From contig JAJEKV010000489.1 of assembly GCA_021234155.1 (NCBI GenBank), forward strand, positions 109,829 through 173,828: a DNA stretch of 64,000 nucleotides. Direction: 5' to 3'. The translations under genes were made by a program, and so were the position numbers. The DNA is from Isoetes taiwanensis. Taxonomy: Eukaryota; Streptophyta; Lycopodiopsida; Isoetales; Isoetaceae. The notes under the pieces were generated by a model. That model was not told the origin of the DNA. It did not search any database and saw nothing but the letters and a program-made list of their open reading frames with translations. Shown here in pieces: positions 46,034-56,999 of the stretch (the stretch's first letter is position 1; each line of letters begins with the position of its first letter).

Positions 46034-48295
46034 ACTAGTTAAGGTGCCTGGCGTTCTTTGAGCATAGCTAAAGCTGTGAATGACATCTTTGGAGCAATTG
46101 TTAAATGGATTCTTGTTTTTAAAATTGGATAATCAAGAGCATTTGACCACATTTCGCACTTCTTCTTATCTTTTCCGTTTTCCTTTTTCATTTTGCCTTT
46201 GTCTACTATTTTTTTTTTTCCTATTTTCCCCTTGCCCCTTTTCCCTTTTTACATTTTTCAATTTACTTTTTTCTTTTTCCATTATTCCATTTCCTCTTTT
46301 TCTCTTTTTTGTTTCTGCTTCCCCATTTTTCCTTTTCTATTTTCCCTTCCCTTTTCTCCAATTTATGGTTGCCCTTTTTCCCTTTCCTTGTGCCCTTTCC
46401 CCCCTCTCTTTTTCCATTTCCCTCTTCCCCTTTTCCTCGTGCCCTTCTTTCTAAGTTTTCCTTTCTGCTTTCCCCTTTCCTTTCCCTTTTCCCTTTCCTT
46501 CTCCCCACCTTTTCTTTTTTCCCCTTTTTCCCTTCCCTTTTCCTCTTTTGCCCAGCCCTTCAGTCTTCATTTTTTTCTAGTGCCCTTTTCCCTTCCTTTT
46601 CCCCCCTCCTTTTTTCTTTTCCCTCTTTCCCTTTCCCTTTTTCCATGTCCATTTTTCCTTCGTTCCCTTTCCTCACCCTTTCCCTCTTCCCTTTTTTGCC
46701 ATGTCCCTTTTCTCTTCTATTTTTTCATGCTCTTTTTTCGCTCCTCTTTTCCCCTTTCTTCACCTTTTTCCTCCTCCCCCTCCTTTTTCCTTTTTTCTTT
46801 CTCTTTTTCTTTTTCTATTTTGCTCTTCCTTTTTATTCACCTCCCCTTTCTATTTTTCCATTTTACCTCCCGTTTTTTCCCTTTTGCCTTTTTCCATTTG
46901 CTTCCACTTTTTTCACGTTTGCCTTTTCCATTTTCAACCTCCTTGCTTTTCCTTTTTCTATCCCCCCTTTTCACATTCCCTTTTTCATTTTACCTTATTT
47001 TATTTTCCTTTTCTCCTATTCCATCCCCTTCGCTTCCCTTTCCCCCTTCCCCTTTACCAATAGCCTTTTTCCCTTCCCTTTTCCTCCTCTCCCGACCCTT
47101 TCTCTATTCCGCTTTTTTTCGTGCCCTTTTTCCCTTCCATTTTTCTCTTTTCCGCCTCCTTTTTATTTCTTTTTTCCCTTTCTTTTTCTCATGTCTTTTT
47201 GTCTTTTTACAGTGCCATTTATTCCTTCCCTTTGCCCACCCTTTCCCTCTTCCCTTTTTCTCGTAGTCTTTTTCTTTCCCTTTCCTCCCTCATTTGTTCT
47301 TTTCTTTTTCCCTTTCCCCTTTCCTCCCTCCTTTCTCTTCCTTTTTTCGCTTCTCTTATTCTTTTCTCTTCCTCTTTTCCCCATGCCCTTTTTCCCTTTG
47401 CCCCTCCTAAGCTTTTTTTTCCTTTTACCCTTTCCATCCCTTCTCTCCTCCCTTTTTCTCTTTCCTTTTTTTTTTTTTTTCGTGTTTTTTCCTTCCTTTT
47501 TCTCCTTTCCCCACTTTTTTCTTTCCCCCTTTCCCACTGTCCCTTTCCCTCCTCCTCTCCCCTTTTTCCCTTTCCATTTTTCTTTCCTTTTCCCTTTTCC
47601 TTTTCCTTTTCCCTTCCCTTCTCTCTACCCTTTTCCTCATCCCCTTTTTCCCTTCCCTTTTACTCCTGTCCTCACCCTTTCCCTCTTCTCCTTTTCATAG
47701 TGTCATTTTCCTTTTATTTTTCTCTGTTACTTTTCCTTTCTCTTTTTTGTGCTATTTTCTATTTCCTTTTCCCTTTTATCCGTGCCTTTTTTGCCTTTCA
47801 CTTTGCCTTTATCTCCTCCATTTTCCTCCTTTCCCCACCTTTTTACTCTTCCCCTTTCCCAGTGTTCCTTTTCACTCCCTCCTCCTCCCTCTTTCTTTTA
47901 CCTTTTCCTTTCCCTTTCCCTTTTCTTTCCTTTTCCCTTTTCCTTTTCCCTTCCCTTTTCCTCATCCCCTTTTCAACTTCCCTTTTACTCCTATCCTCAT
48001 CCTTTCCATCTTCTCCTTTTCATAGTGTCCTTTTTTTCTTTATTTTCCTTTCCCTTTTTCGTGCTCTTTTCGCTTTCCTTTTTTCCTTTCTTTCTTTCCC
48101 TTTTACCCGTGCCTTTTTGCCTTTCACTTTGCCATTTTCTCCTCCCTTTTCCTTTTCCCTTTCCTCTTCACAATCATGGTGGAGGGAAGTCATGCGATAA
48201 ATCTCGACCTCCGAATGCAATCGGATGATCTCAACCATCCAAATTAGGGTTTCATTCATGACATACTTACGCTATAACATTATAATATAAGATAA
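46034..48295 (+). repeat. 2.3-kb duplicated unit, copy 2, with polypyrimidine core
   Basis: Same unit as 38969-41294 in the same orientation, about 7.07 kb away start to start. Core 46150-48170 is nearly all pyrimidine. Copies differ by scattered substitutions and small indels, for example AGCGTTC versus TGGCGTTC near the left edge and one missing ~40-base block near 47200. Long open frames are artefacts of composition. Confidence 0.9.
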
Positions 48296-49640
48296 ATATA
48301 ACACGCCAGGCGTGAATACTGATACTCCGCTCACTTCCTATTGATAGATGCCAAGTTACATTAATCACCCAGTTGGTGACGAAGATGCATTGGAATTACA
48401 TTTGGGCCGGCAATCACCACGGCCCGGCTCGGTTCGGCTCCAATCTCGATCCGATTGAACGCGGTAGAGCACCCGGTCCGGCTGGGCACCGATCTTGCAA
48501 CCCACAGGTACTTGGATCAAGTAATGATGATGGCGTGGCCTTGGGGCAATGATAGATCTGGGCTCTGGGGCCCTTGCAATCGCCGCGGCTGGCCCTCTTA
48601 TCTAATCGCCGAGAATCACGGTACATGCATTGATCGAGTGAATCTAGCATCCGTCGGCTTTCGAGATTCAAAATGAGGCTAGCTGCGTTTCTTAGTGGTT
48701 AGCCTCTATGCCGGATGCCCCCACGAACCACTACCCCAGGCGGTATCGATGCAATGGAGATGGCTCAACCAATGGAACCACTACCGCTGGCGTTATACGA
48801 TGCATTAGAGGTTCAACCAATGGGCGGCGGGCGAGGCGAGGCGGGAAGGGGTGGAGGTGGGCGGCGGGGGTGGTGGAGCTAGAGCACAGTGTTTTTCTTT
48901 GAGGTTTTACAGGAAGAATTCACTATGCCCTGCAATGGAAATGGGAGTATATCGATAGCCCGACTACTCGATGAATTTGGGCTTGAAGCGATAGTCACGG
49001 GATTTTATGCGCGGTTTATCGGTTTATCGAGATTATATACAATTGTAATCTTTTCCAATGAATACAACAAATTTTGTCTACTTCTATATTTCTACAATGT
49101 AATACATGTTACATACCTTTTTTAAGCGGTTTCTTGGCCATGCAACAAATGTTCCAACACTTTCTCAACCGTATCCCCATCGAGGTGTCTGCGGGTAAAG
49201 CTTCATCCATAAGCCTTGTGATTAATCACTATAACTTCGGACATACTTATCCCGGCGGAATTCCATGAGTTCTGGTCGGATCGATGGGTCGATCTTGCAT
49301 AATCCTACTTTCCTTTTCCGATTTGTAGTTAACATGAAACATTCATCGCCGACCAACTGAGAAAATTGCTATTGAGACACCTACTATTGGAAATTAATGT
49401 TCAAGCTATTGGAATGAGATGAATACGAGAGTATGTAGCCATTCTTGAGAAGCTGATTTGAGTCTCTGAAGCTGATTTGAGAAATTTGAAGGCGCTATGG
49501 AAACTCTGGCGGTCGGGGAAAATTGAATTAGAAGAAAGATTAGGTTAACTACGTTTTAAGCGGGATAAATTTGGGCGGGATACTTTTTGGGTAGATTGGT
49601 TTTAAAAACTTAATGAAAGAAGTCGTGGACGGGTCTTCGT
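48296..49640. other. GC-richer unresolved segment
   Basis: 48400-48890 is GC-rich, then composition falls. No domain is recognised. Starts with ACACGCCAGGCGTG, a full copy of the palindromic motif. Confidence 0.4.
48725..48823 (+). repeat. 50-bp tandem repeat, two copies
   Basis: GAACCACTACC(C/G)C(A/T)GGCG and GG(C)TCAACCAATG recur at 48725 and 48775. The copies differ mainly in the CCCCAGGCGG versus CCGCTGGCG word. Confidence 0.85.
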
Positions 49641-49690
49641 CATTATTATTTGTATGTGTCAAGAATATTTCGAAGCGCATTTTGTGTTTT

Positions 49691-49766
49691 CTTGAAATTC
49701 AAATTTCTCTATTTCTCTATTTCTCTATTTCTTGAAATTCAAATTTCTCTATCTATCTATTTCTTG
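49691..49766 (+). repeat. (CTATTT)n simple repeat with 40-bp duplication
   Basis: CTTGAAATTCAAATTTCT occurs at 49691 and 49731, each followed by CTATTT/CTATCTAT units. Confidence 0.85.
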
Positions 49767-51489
49767 GCGGCTCGGCGTATCCGGCGACCAGACTCTGTTA
49801 CTAAGCGACTCAGGAGATGTCTTCTAAAGCGAATCGAATTAGAGGTGGAGCAGAGGAGGAAGGCGGTGGAAGAGGAATCCCAAAACCCGGCACTTCTCAA
49901 GCTTGGAGGGCGTTGGTCGGAATACCGCGGAATAATACAGAACCCTATTCAAGGTATTTAATTTGCCGCGAGTTTGAGTTATTATGCTTTGCATGAATTT
50001 TAAAAGTATTAACATCAGTTAATGCTCGATTATGGATTACGTAGAACATAATTTTGCTTTGTTTTTATATATAGAATATAAGCGGTGTTAGGCAGGTTGG
50101 AATAGCAATGTTCAATGAGGTTAAATAGTGTGAAATATGGATTCATTCTTGGTATGTAGCTTAAAATGTGGATGCAAAATAATTTAGTTTCAAATTCGCA
50201 TAGCATGGTCAATAATAGGAGCTACCAAACCATAGCGTGATTTGTACTAATTTAGGTCTAAATGCATGGCGTGATCTCTTGTTACGAAAAGTACTCTAAA
50301 AGTGCTCATCTTCTTTTGCGGTGCTCAAGGAGGAAAACCCTAATAATTGAGGTTCTAATCCTGCCAAGAAAGCAAAAGGCTGAGCGACCCGGATGCGATA
50401 CCATATGATCTCACCTTAGATGATGAAGGGCCGATTCTTATAGCAACCAGCGACCACACGCTGAGAGGAAATGGGCGAGGGTGCGAGTGAATGCGTTGAC
50501 CTTACCAAGACAAATGGCAAGCTCGACTTAACTCTCTTCGAGAAAAAGGAAGCGGACAAGATGGCCAAACAAAGGGATCCTAATCTCTTGTGAGGAAAGA
50601 GGATGACACCAAGCGCAAATTGCTCTTGGAGATTACGAAGCGAGAATAAAGATACGCTTTCGGACTTACTCCTTTTGTAGAGCTCTTGCATATAAGGATC
50701 GTTCATGAAGGCAGATGTGAGCGGTGAGACATGTTTTAAGTATGGTTGGCCAACCAATGTAGCGATTCGCCAATATCTATTTGCCAAAGGGATTCACGGT
50801 ATGCGTAGAGGCATGTTCACTAAACCCGACACCAAGTCACTATTTGCAGCAAGCTAGGGAATTAGGTGACTTGAAAGCTTCTAAGAGGGTCCTAGATCTA
50901 GGGAAGGATGTTCAACTGCGGTTAGCCGAAGGCATGGAGGCTTACGTTTTTTAGAATGAAGCGGGGGCCAGTGGCGCTGACTAGAGGCCATGAACAAAAT
51001 TTGAATAAATACTCGACCATTATCCATTGGGTCTTAAGGAAACTTTTGCGATCCATGTGAAGTCCCTCATCCGTTCACCAAGCTCCATTTTATGTTGAAG
51101 ATATGATCCGGCACATGCCATGGAGATTGTTGAGCATGATTAGTAATCGGGTCAAATGCCTATGCGGCCGGATGTGTTACCTTGGGATATGATCTCGAAC
51201 AAACTGCTTGTGTGGGCGAACTTCGAGGAGTTAATGTTAAATGAAAATATTAAATTTGTGCGTCATCGGCGAAGGCGGCGTGTTGAGGCCACGAAGGCCC
51301 TCATCGAGCGGCCCGGGAACAAAGGAGGCCAAAGCGTTCTACAATCACTATGCATTATAGGAGGTGTCGTATCTTGGATGCCAATACTTCACTGCAGATT
51401 TGGCTGAGATTAAGCGCAACTTTGAATGAAATGGGAAGACATTTCTATACAAAAGGTAACTAAGCGCATTAGGATGTTAGCATTTTAAT
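49767..51489. other. Decayed, possibly coding-derived sequence
   Basis: Short frames in changing phase (for example 49780-49961 with LRRCLLKRIELEVEQRRKAVEE) suggest an old plus-strand coding sequence, perhaps a mobile element, but no motif is recognisable. Confidence 0.3.
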
Positions 51490-51835
51490 ATTCACGCCGG
51501 TGTTTTTCAAATCAATCAAATTCACGCCCGCGTGTTTTCAAATCTACGGCTTCGCCAAATTGTATTCCGCCATGCGTTTTTTCAAATCAAACCAATTTCC
51601 GCCAAGGCGTGTTTTCAAATCAATGAATTCCGCCCGGCGTGTTTTCAAATCAACCAATTGATCACGAAAACACGCTGGCGTGTCGTCGATTGAAAACGCT
51701 GGCGTGATTGAACTTATTCGCTGCGCTGGCGTGGATTGTTGTTAATAACTTTATTCATTTCCGCGCGGGCGTGATTTTTCTCTTGATCAATTCTATTCAA
51801 ATGGCGCGCGGCGTGTTTCTATTCTATAATCTTTT
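51490..51835 (+). repeat. GGCGTG / CACGCC minisatellite
   Basis: About twelve copies of (C/A)CGCC-N-GGCGTG or its half, the first half separated by TTTTCAAATCAA(CCAATT). Unit length about 27-30 bases in the first half, more irregular after 51670, where the form CACGCTGGCGTG dominates. The words are self-complementary around the central base. Confidence 0.8.
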
Positions 51836-52323
51836 GATTCAATATACGTACTATTGCAGTCCATCGTTGAACAAGCTGCGCATACGCCCGTCAGCGATTG
51901 GGTGGAATATGGCTGCCCATTGTTGAGACAAATTTTTGCAGATACAAAATTTTAGAGAAAGCGGTGACGAGCGGGGAGACAAAATAATTGGAAAGCAGTT
52001 GGATTTAATTCAAATAATTTTATGTCTGAAAAAGCTGTTTGAAGAACCTTTGTTTGAAGAAAAAGTTTATGAAAAGCTGTTTGATTTCATTCATAAAAGT
52101 TATATACGATGTAGGTAAGCCGAAGGCTTGTAGCAGTGCGAAGGCTTTTCACAAAATTACATGAAAAATATGCGGGAGGCGTGTGCAAAAGCTTCGTACA
52201 AACCAAAAAACAAAAGGGGCCGCGGGATCTGCATCATTGATCTTCCGTGCGGAACAAAAAGAAAGAAAGGTGTTAGAAAAGAAAGAAAGGTGAAAAAAAA
52301 AAAAAGCAGACATGCAAACTGGC
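51836..52323. other. Non-coding spacer
   Basis: No recognised gene; A-rich run near 52294-52305. Confidence 0.35.
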
Positions 52324-52671
52324 TCATCTCTCGGCCATTCTAAAAGCTGGTGAATTCTCGACCTTCCTCCTCATCCTCTTCCTCCCCCTCCTCCTCCTCT
52401 TCCTCCTCCTCCTCTTGAGAGATTTCATTTCTGTTTGAGGAGTCAAGCCAACCCGAAGCGAGGCGGTCATGTGCTCTTGGGAGGACATCTCCTCCTCTTC
52501 CTCCAACTCCTCCTCTTCCTCCTCTTCCTCCTCTTCAGAATCAGAGGAATCAGAGGAGCTCAACTCCTCCTCTTCCATGTCGAAATCAAAATCATCCTCT
52601 GAATCGGAATCAGAGGAGAATTGGGCAAGAAAATCTATGGGGGGAAGAGAGGGTTCTTCAACCCGAAACAT
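52324..52671 (-). CDS. Hypothetical acidic Ser/Glu-rich ORF
   Basis: A 115-codon uninterrupted frame: a start region MFRVEEPSLPPIDFLAQFSS, a DSDSEDDFDFDMEEEE-type acidic block of about 50 residues, then a Lys/Arg-rich tail (RRRRKRRRRGRKRMRRK). Acidic-then-basic composition is seen in many nuclear proteins, but the DNA is a TCC/CTC triplet repeat, so the frame may be a by-product. No homologue recognised. Confidence 0.3.
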   Translation of the reverse strand: MFRVEEPSLPPIDFLAQFSSDSDSEDDFDFDMEEEELSSSDSSDSEEEEEEEEEELEEEEEMSSQEHMTASLRVGLTPQTEMKSLKRRRRKRRRRGRKRMRRKVENSPAFRMAER

Positions 52672-52885
52672 CTCTTTGGTGAGACCTCGGGTTCTTCATG
52701 AAGTTCGGCCGAAATTTGAGCAGCTTCATGGTGGCCCGAGAAAAAAAATTGGGACGAAGAATGGTCTTGAGGCGTGAACGGTTTATATAGGGTTAATTAG
52801 CTCTTAAGCGTGAATAATTTATTGCCTCAAATAAACACGCCCGGTCTGAAATTCCATGACTATATTATCTAGGGTATATTATTAT

Positions 52886-52918
52886 TAAATTAAATTAAAT
52901 TAAATTAAATTAAATTAT
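52886..52918 (+). repeat. (AAATT)n microsatellite
   Basis: About six to seven tandem TAAAT units. Confidence 0.92.
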
Positions 52919-53197
52919 TATGGATAATAAATTCTCCCGTCTATTAGTTATATGTCTTTTAAGTAATCATATATCCAAATTTTCGATAATTAAAATTTGG
53001 ATATATTTATATAAATGTCATTTCCTTGTTGTTGCCATGAAAATTCTTGTTTTTAAATGATTTAGTTTCGCCCATTGTTATTATTATATTAAACCTATTT
53101 CCAAGGAATTTCTTGCTTTTAAAAAATTTGATTTACCTTTACATATTCCATAAATGTCATTTTTTTTATCTTATGGTGTAATAATTTTTCTTACTCA

Positions 53198-56110
53198 TTG
53201 ACTAAAAAGGGTGCAATTTGCCTAGGTCAATGGTGCCTCTCAACTCAAGATGGTGTGCAACATATTGAAAAAAACAATATCAATGAAAAACCAACTCCTA
53301 GCAAGAATGTTGAAGAAAAACAATTAGTCCTCTATAGTAGGGTGCAATGGAGGAACAAGAAGGTGAAATTATGCACAAGTGCAACAAGGAAATAGTAGGC
53401 CAAGGAGTCATTGTGCTAGCGAGATCTGGTCAAATTGTTAATGATGAAAGGCTAGGGAAGACAATATTGGTATTGCAATTTCGATGTTGGAAGGCAATTG
53501 GAAAGGTAAAGGTTTGGGTGACAAGGAATGTTTTGGTTGTGTCAAGCAATTGGAGGTTCCTTGCATCATGGCATGGCCTATAAGTAGTGTTCAATTTGTG
53601 GAGGATTATATTTTTCGAGCCTGGGTTGTTGGGGACAATGATTGTCTTGATATTGATCCATTGGCGGTTGGAACTCTAAACCTAGGCAAAAGGGGAAGTA
53701 TCGGTTGCGGACATTATCTAGCAAAAGAGCCAAGTTGATTAGTGACACCAAGCGTGAGACAATGGTGAAGGTTAGGGGCTCAGTTGTTGTTGGAGTGATT
53801 GTATGCAATTCTTCACAATAGAACAATTGGTGGAAGCAAGAGCCACTTTTCAAAATTACTGCTTGTTGATGAGAGGAGGACCTACATGTACACAATCTTG
53901 AGCATGCACTTCAAGATGAAAGAAACCCAAGCAGGAAAAAAGATACCCTTTGCTAGGCAAATGGATATGTGCAAAAGCATGGCAGTATCCATGCAATTCC
54001 AACTTCTTCATGGCATAATTGGCAAAAAAAGCAGAGAGGAGCGGTTGCTTTACATGGAAATAATGGTTTGTTGAGACCAACGGCTAGGACCTTGGCTGCG
54101 AGGGAGATATTTGAAAAATATATTGATTTCAATCGAGAGTCTATGCCACACAAAAGCAGAAGGGATGAAAAGGGAAGAAGCGGTTGTTGAGAAAAGGTTG
54201 CCATCACATTGTACTCAAAAGAGTATTTTGGAAGAAGTGAATTCCCTACTTGAGAGGTGGGAATTCTTCCAATATCAACCTAGCTTTAGTAGGTTATGGA
54301 AGAAGCATTTCAATCATGTCACCATAGCAACTTCAAACAACTTTGCAAAGTGCAATTTATGTGCTAAGTTGAAGGAGACTCTTGATAAGGCTGTGCAACC
54401 TAGTCAAAGGGCTAGGATAAAGGGAGCATATGAAGGACCATATGGTGACCAACTATCATGTAGATCATGTTATTGGATGTGGAGGACTTTATGCGCATTG
54501 GAACCCAATAACTATTTATGTATTATACATGACAAGATGGACCAACAAAGACTTGTCTTCCACAATTCAAGTACATACCAAAGTCATGTGGAAGATCATA
54601 CCCTTCTGAGATCTCAATGGCGGGGGGCAATCTTGCATGGCGGGAATCAAACCTACTATGGCCATTTTAGTTTGGAGTAGGTGGAGTGATGGTCATTTTT
54701 CATATTGGGAGTATCATGAGGTGTTTGAGAAACTATGAAAATGGATACAATGGTCACCTCGAGGGACCTTCTGACTAACCGAGGGCACTACATAGAGCAT
54801 TGTTAGATGGAAACCCTAACAATATTGAAAAGTTCAGCAAGGCAAGGTTTAGGAAGCATGGGTCTAATGAACATGTTGGAGCTTCAACTTCACGTGCTAA
54901 ACCTCAAGATCTACCCAAAAGGTTTCTCTTGCAACTTGATAATTGTCTTTGGCCAAAATAAGAACAGTGGATGTTTTCTTTCCTATCCTACTTAACATTT
55001 GTGGGGATATTTGAAAAAAGAGTTAATTTAGGGTTTCTTATGCCGGGCATACCCATGAGGATGTGGATGCATTATTTGGCAAATATAGTTGTATCTTTGA
55101 AAGCGACAAGCGGTGACCAACTTTCCTAGGCTAATGGAAATCTTGCATGAATGCACTACTCCAAAACCCTATAGCTTCTCTCATAGAAGAAGTGCCGATT
55201 GGAAGAGCTTTGTGGATGGTTATACATTGGATCTTGAAGGTCATTCCGGGCCTCTGCAGTTCACTTTTTGGGTGAGATGGGATTCCAATCTTCCAATGGA
55301 AGATGAGACCTTGAGAGGATGAGTGGAGAGGAGGGAGGAAATATGGCGTAGAGATGAGAATGGCAAGCCTATGATACCTCTAGGTCAACCAAAAGCTTTA
55401 AAACCTCTTGAAGAAGTGAAGCAATTGGGATTGACTAAGGAAGGAATCAAGACTATATAAAGCATTGGCAAACCAATCCGGATGACACCTGCTTAGTGCC
55501 TTGGTGGCTTCTTTGGAAGAAGGTGATTAACTTTGTTGGGGAGATAGACACATCCTCGGATGAATTGAAAGAAGGGTGATTGCCTAAAACTAGGTGGAAG
55601 ACCTTAGCGAGTCTTTGAGGATTTTTGATGACCTTGTAAGTAGCATTACATAAGCAATATGCTCCTCCTCAACCGACAAATACTATGTTGGTCCTAGAAC
55701 AATAGGCCAAAGTTTCTAGGCATGGATGCTTATGAACCTTCCTTGACTTGGAATGCCACCAATTTGTGGTAGTAAAGCCATCAGATTTAGATACATATCC
55801 GGTGTAGTTGGGGTTCACTATCTCGATATTTGCAAAGAAGAAGGTAATATTAACTTCAACCATGTGCGGGTGGAATGGTGGTGTCCGATTCATCAGTTGA
55901 CCAGCGTGTCGGATAAAGAAAGGTATTTTCAGTTGTTGGACAAAGAGATGGAGGAGAAATCCAGAGTGATCTGATCTTTGGCTAGACTATGAAAGTGTTT
56001 TTGTACTCATGGACTCCAAACACTATTCCAGCTAGAAATCACGAGAATTACAATACCTGGGGATGTGGGGGGAAGAAGGCTATGATATCATTGGGGGTGC
56101 TTGAAGAAAG
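53198..56110 (+). pseudogene. DUF7869-like, probably transposon-associated protein, frameshifted
   Basis: Plus-strand fragments in shifting frames form one long protein. The N-terminal part has CNKEIVGQGVIVLARSG (53347). The middle is HKSR followed by an open 189-codon stretch (54111-54680) with FSRLWKKHFNHVTIATSNNF, CNLCAKLKETL, CRSCYWMWRTLCALEPNNYL, IIHDKMDQQR and YYGHFSLE. The distal part has LLQLDN-like words (about 54930), GI(F)EK...GHTHEDVDALFGK-like words (55030-55090), FPRLMEILHECTTPKPYSF (55113) and HVRVEWWCP (55858). The LDN...HTHEDVDA pattern is what I associate with DUF7869, a family found near mobile elements. Many frameshifts. Family call from memory of motifs; not searched. Confidence 0.5.
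54111..54680 (+). pseudogene. Longest open segment of the DUF7869-like protein
   Basis: 189 codons without a stop, containing a possible zinc-binding pair (CNLCAKL, then CRSC) and the IIHDKMDQ block with acidic residues. The ATG is internal, since homologous-looking sequence continues upstream in other frames. Confidence 0.55.
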
Positions 56111-56337
56111 TTGAATAACTATGTAAATTTTTGTTATCACGTTTTTTATGATATGGTGCTATATTGTGAAATATTGACTATTTTGTAAATAACATGATAT
56201 TACGTTTTCATAATTTTGAGGTGAAATGTGTGAATTTGAATATGTTACTAAAACATGCAATATGAAATTTGTCCCAAAATTAAGACATAAACCCAATTTA
56301 ATTGAATGATGGTTTTGTATAATGGGTATTTTGGGAG
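56111..56337. other. Short AT-rich spacer
   Basis: Between the DUF7869-like pseudogene and the LTR of the next element; no gene. Confidence 0.4.
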
Positions 56338-56909
56338 TGCAGGTTGGGAACTCACGGAAGACACCCTCTGTGAAGACCGATGGATCTAACGGAGAGTCAG
56401 GGGGACTATATCCTGTGATTTCTTTGAAAAGAGAAGAAAAAAAGGAGAAACGAGCAAATGAGAGAAAAATGATAAGCTTCCTTGATATCAATGATGAAAA
56501 TACATGAGCTCTAAATAGAAAGCGAAAGGAGACAAGACTCAAAACTCATCTAAAAACTTATGAGCTAACTCTACTCATATATATAGTACAATGGCCTTGG
56601 GCCCAATATAGACACTCTGGTGATCACCGGTGCGACTCACGGAAGGAGGCTGATTCTGAGGAATGTTGGCGGTGCCTCTTGAAGTGCCTAGAATCCAGCT
56701 TTGGCCATTGTGGGCGAGGCGGTGTGGGCGTCACTTGTCGGCGGCGCCTCTTGTTGGCAGACCAAAGGCTTTGGCTGCGTATTTCTTTGCTTAGTCTTCT
56801 GAGGAGGCTTGGATGTACGACCCGTGGTTGGCCCGAGGATCCTTGAGCTTGACCTGGTGCGGCGGTATGCATGAATAGTCCTGTACCCGGGAGGCCGCGG
56901 GGACTAACA
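56338..56909 (-). repeat. 3' LTR of the Athila/Tat-like element
   Basis: In element sense it starts TGTTAGTCCCCGCGGCC at 56909, directly after the PPT. It has a CTATATATATGAGTAG TATA-like box (about 56585-56570). The far end is uncertain, placed at ...AACCTGCA (56338) because LTRs end in CA. The second LTR is outside the window. Confidence 0.65.
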
Positions 56910-56918
56910 CTCCCCACC
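56910..56918 (-). other. Polypurine tract
   Basis: Minus strand GGTGGGGAG, immediately followed by TGTTAGTC; typical of gypsy elements. Confidence 0.75.
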
Positions 56919-56999
56919 AGCGACACTTTCGAGTGAAGAAAAGGAGGAAGCGTTTTCGGGCGAGGAAGCCATCGATGCGAAAGTGATCCTCACGGGGTG

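Noticed and set aside
46193-48228. Long Phe/Ser/Pro ORFs (357, 463, 359 codons) in the second polypyrimidine copy
   Set aside because: Same compositional artefact as in the first copy; frames are not conserved between copies.
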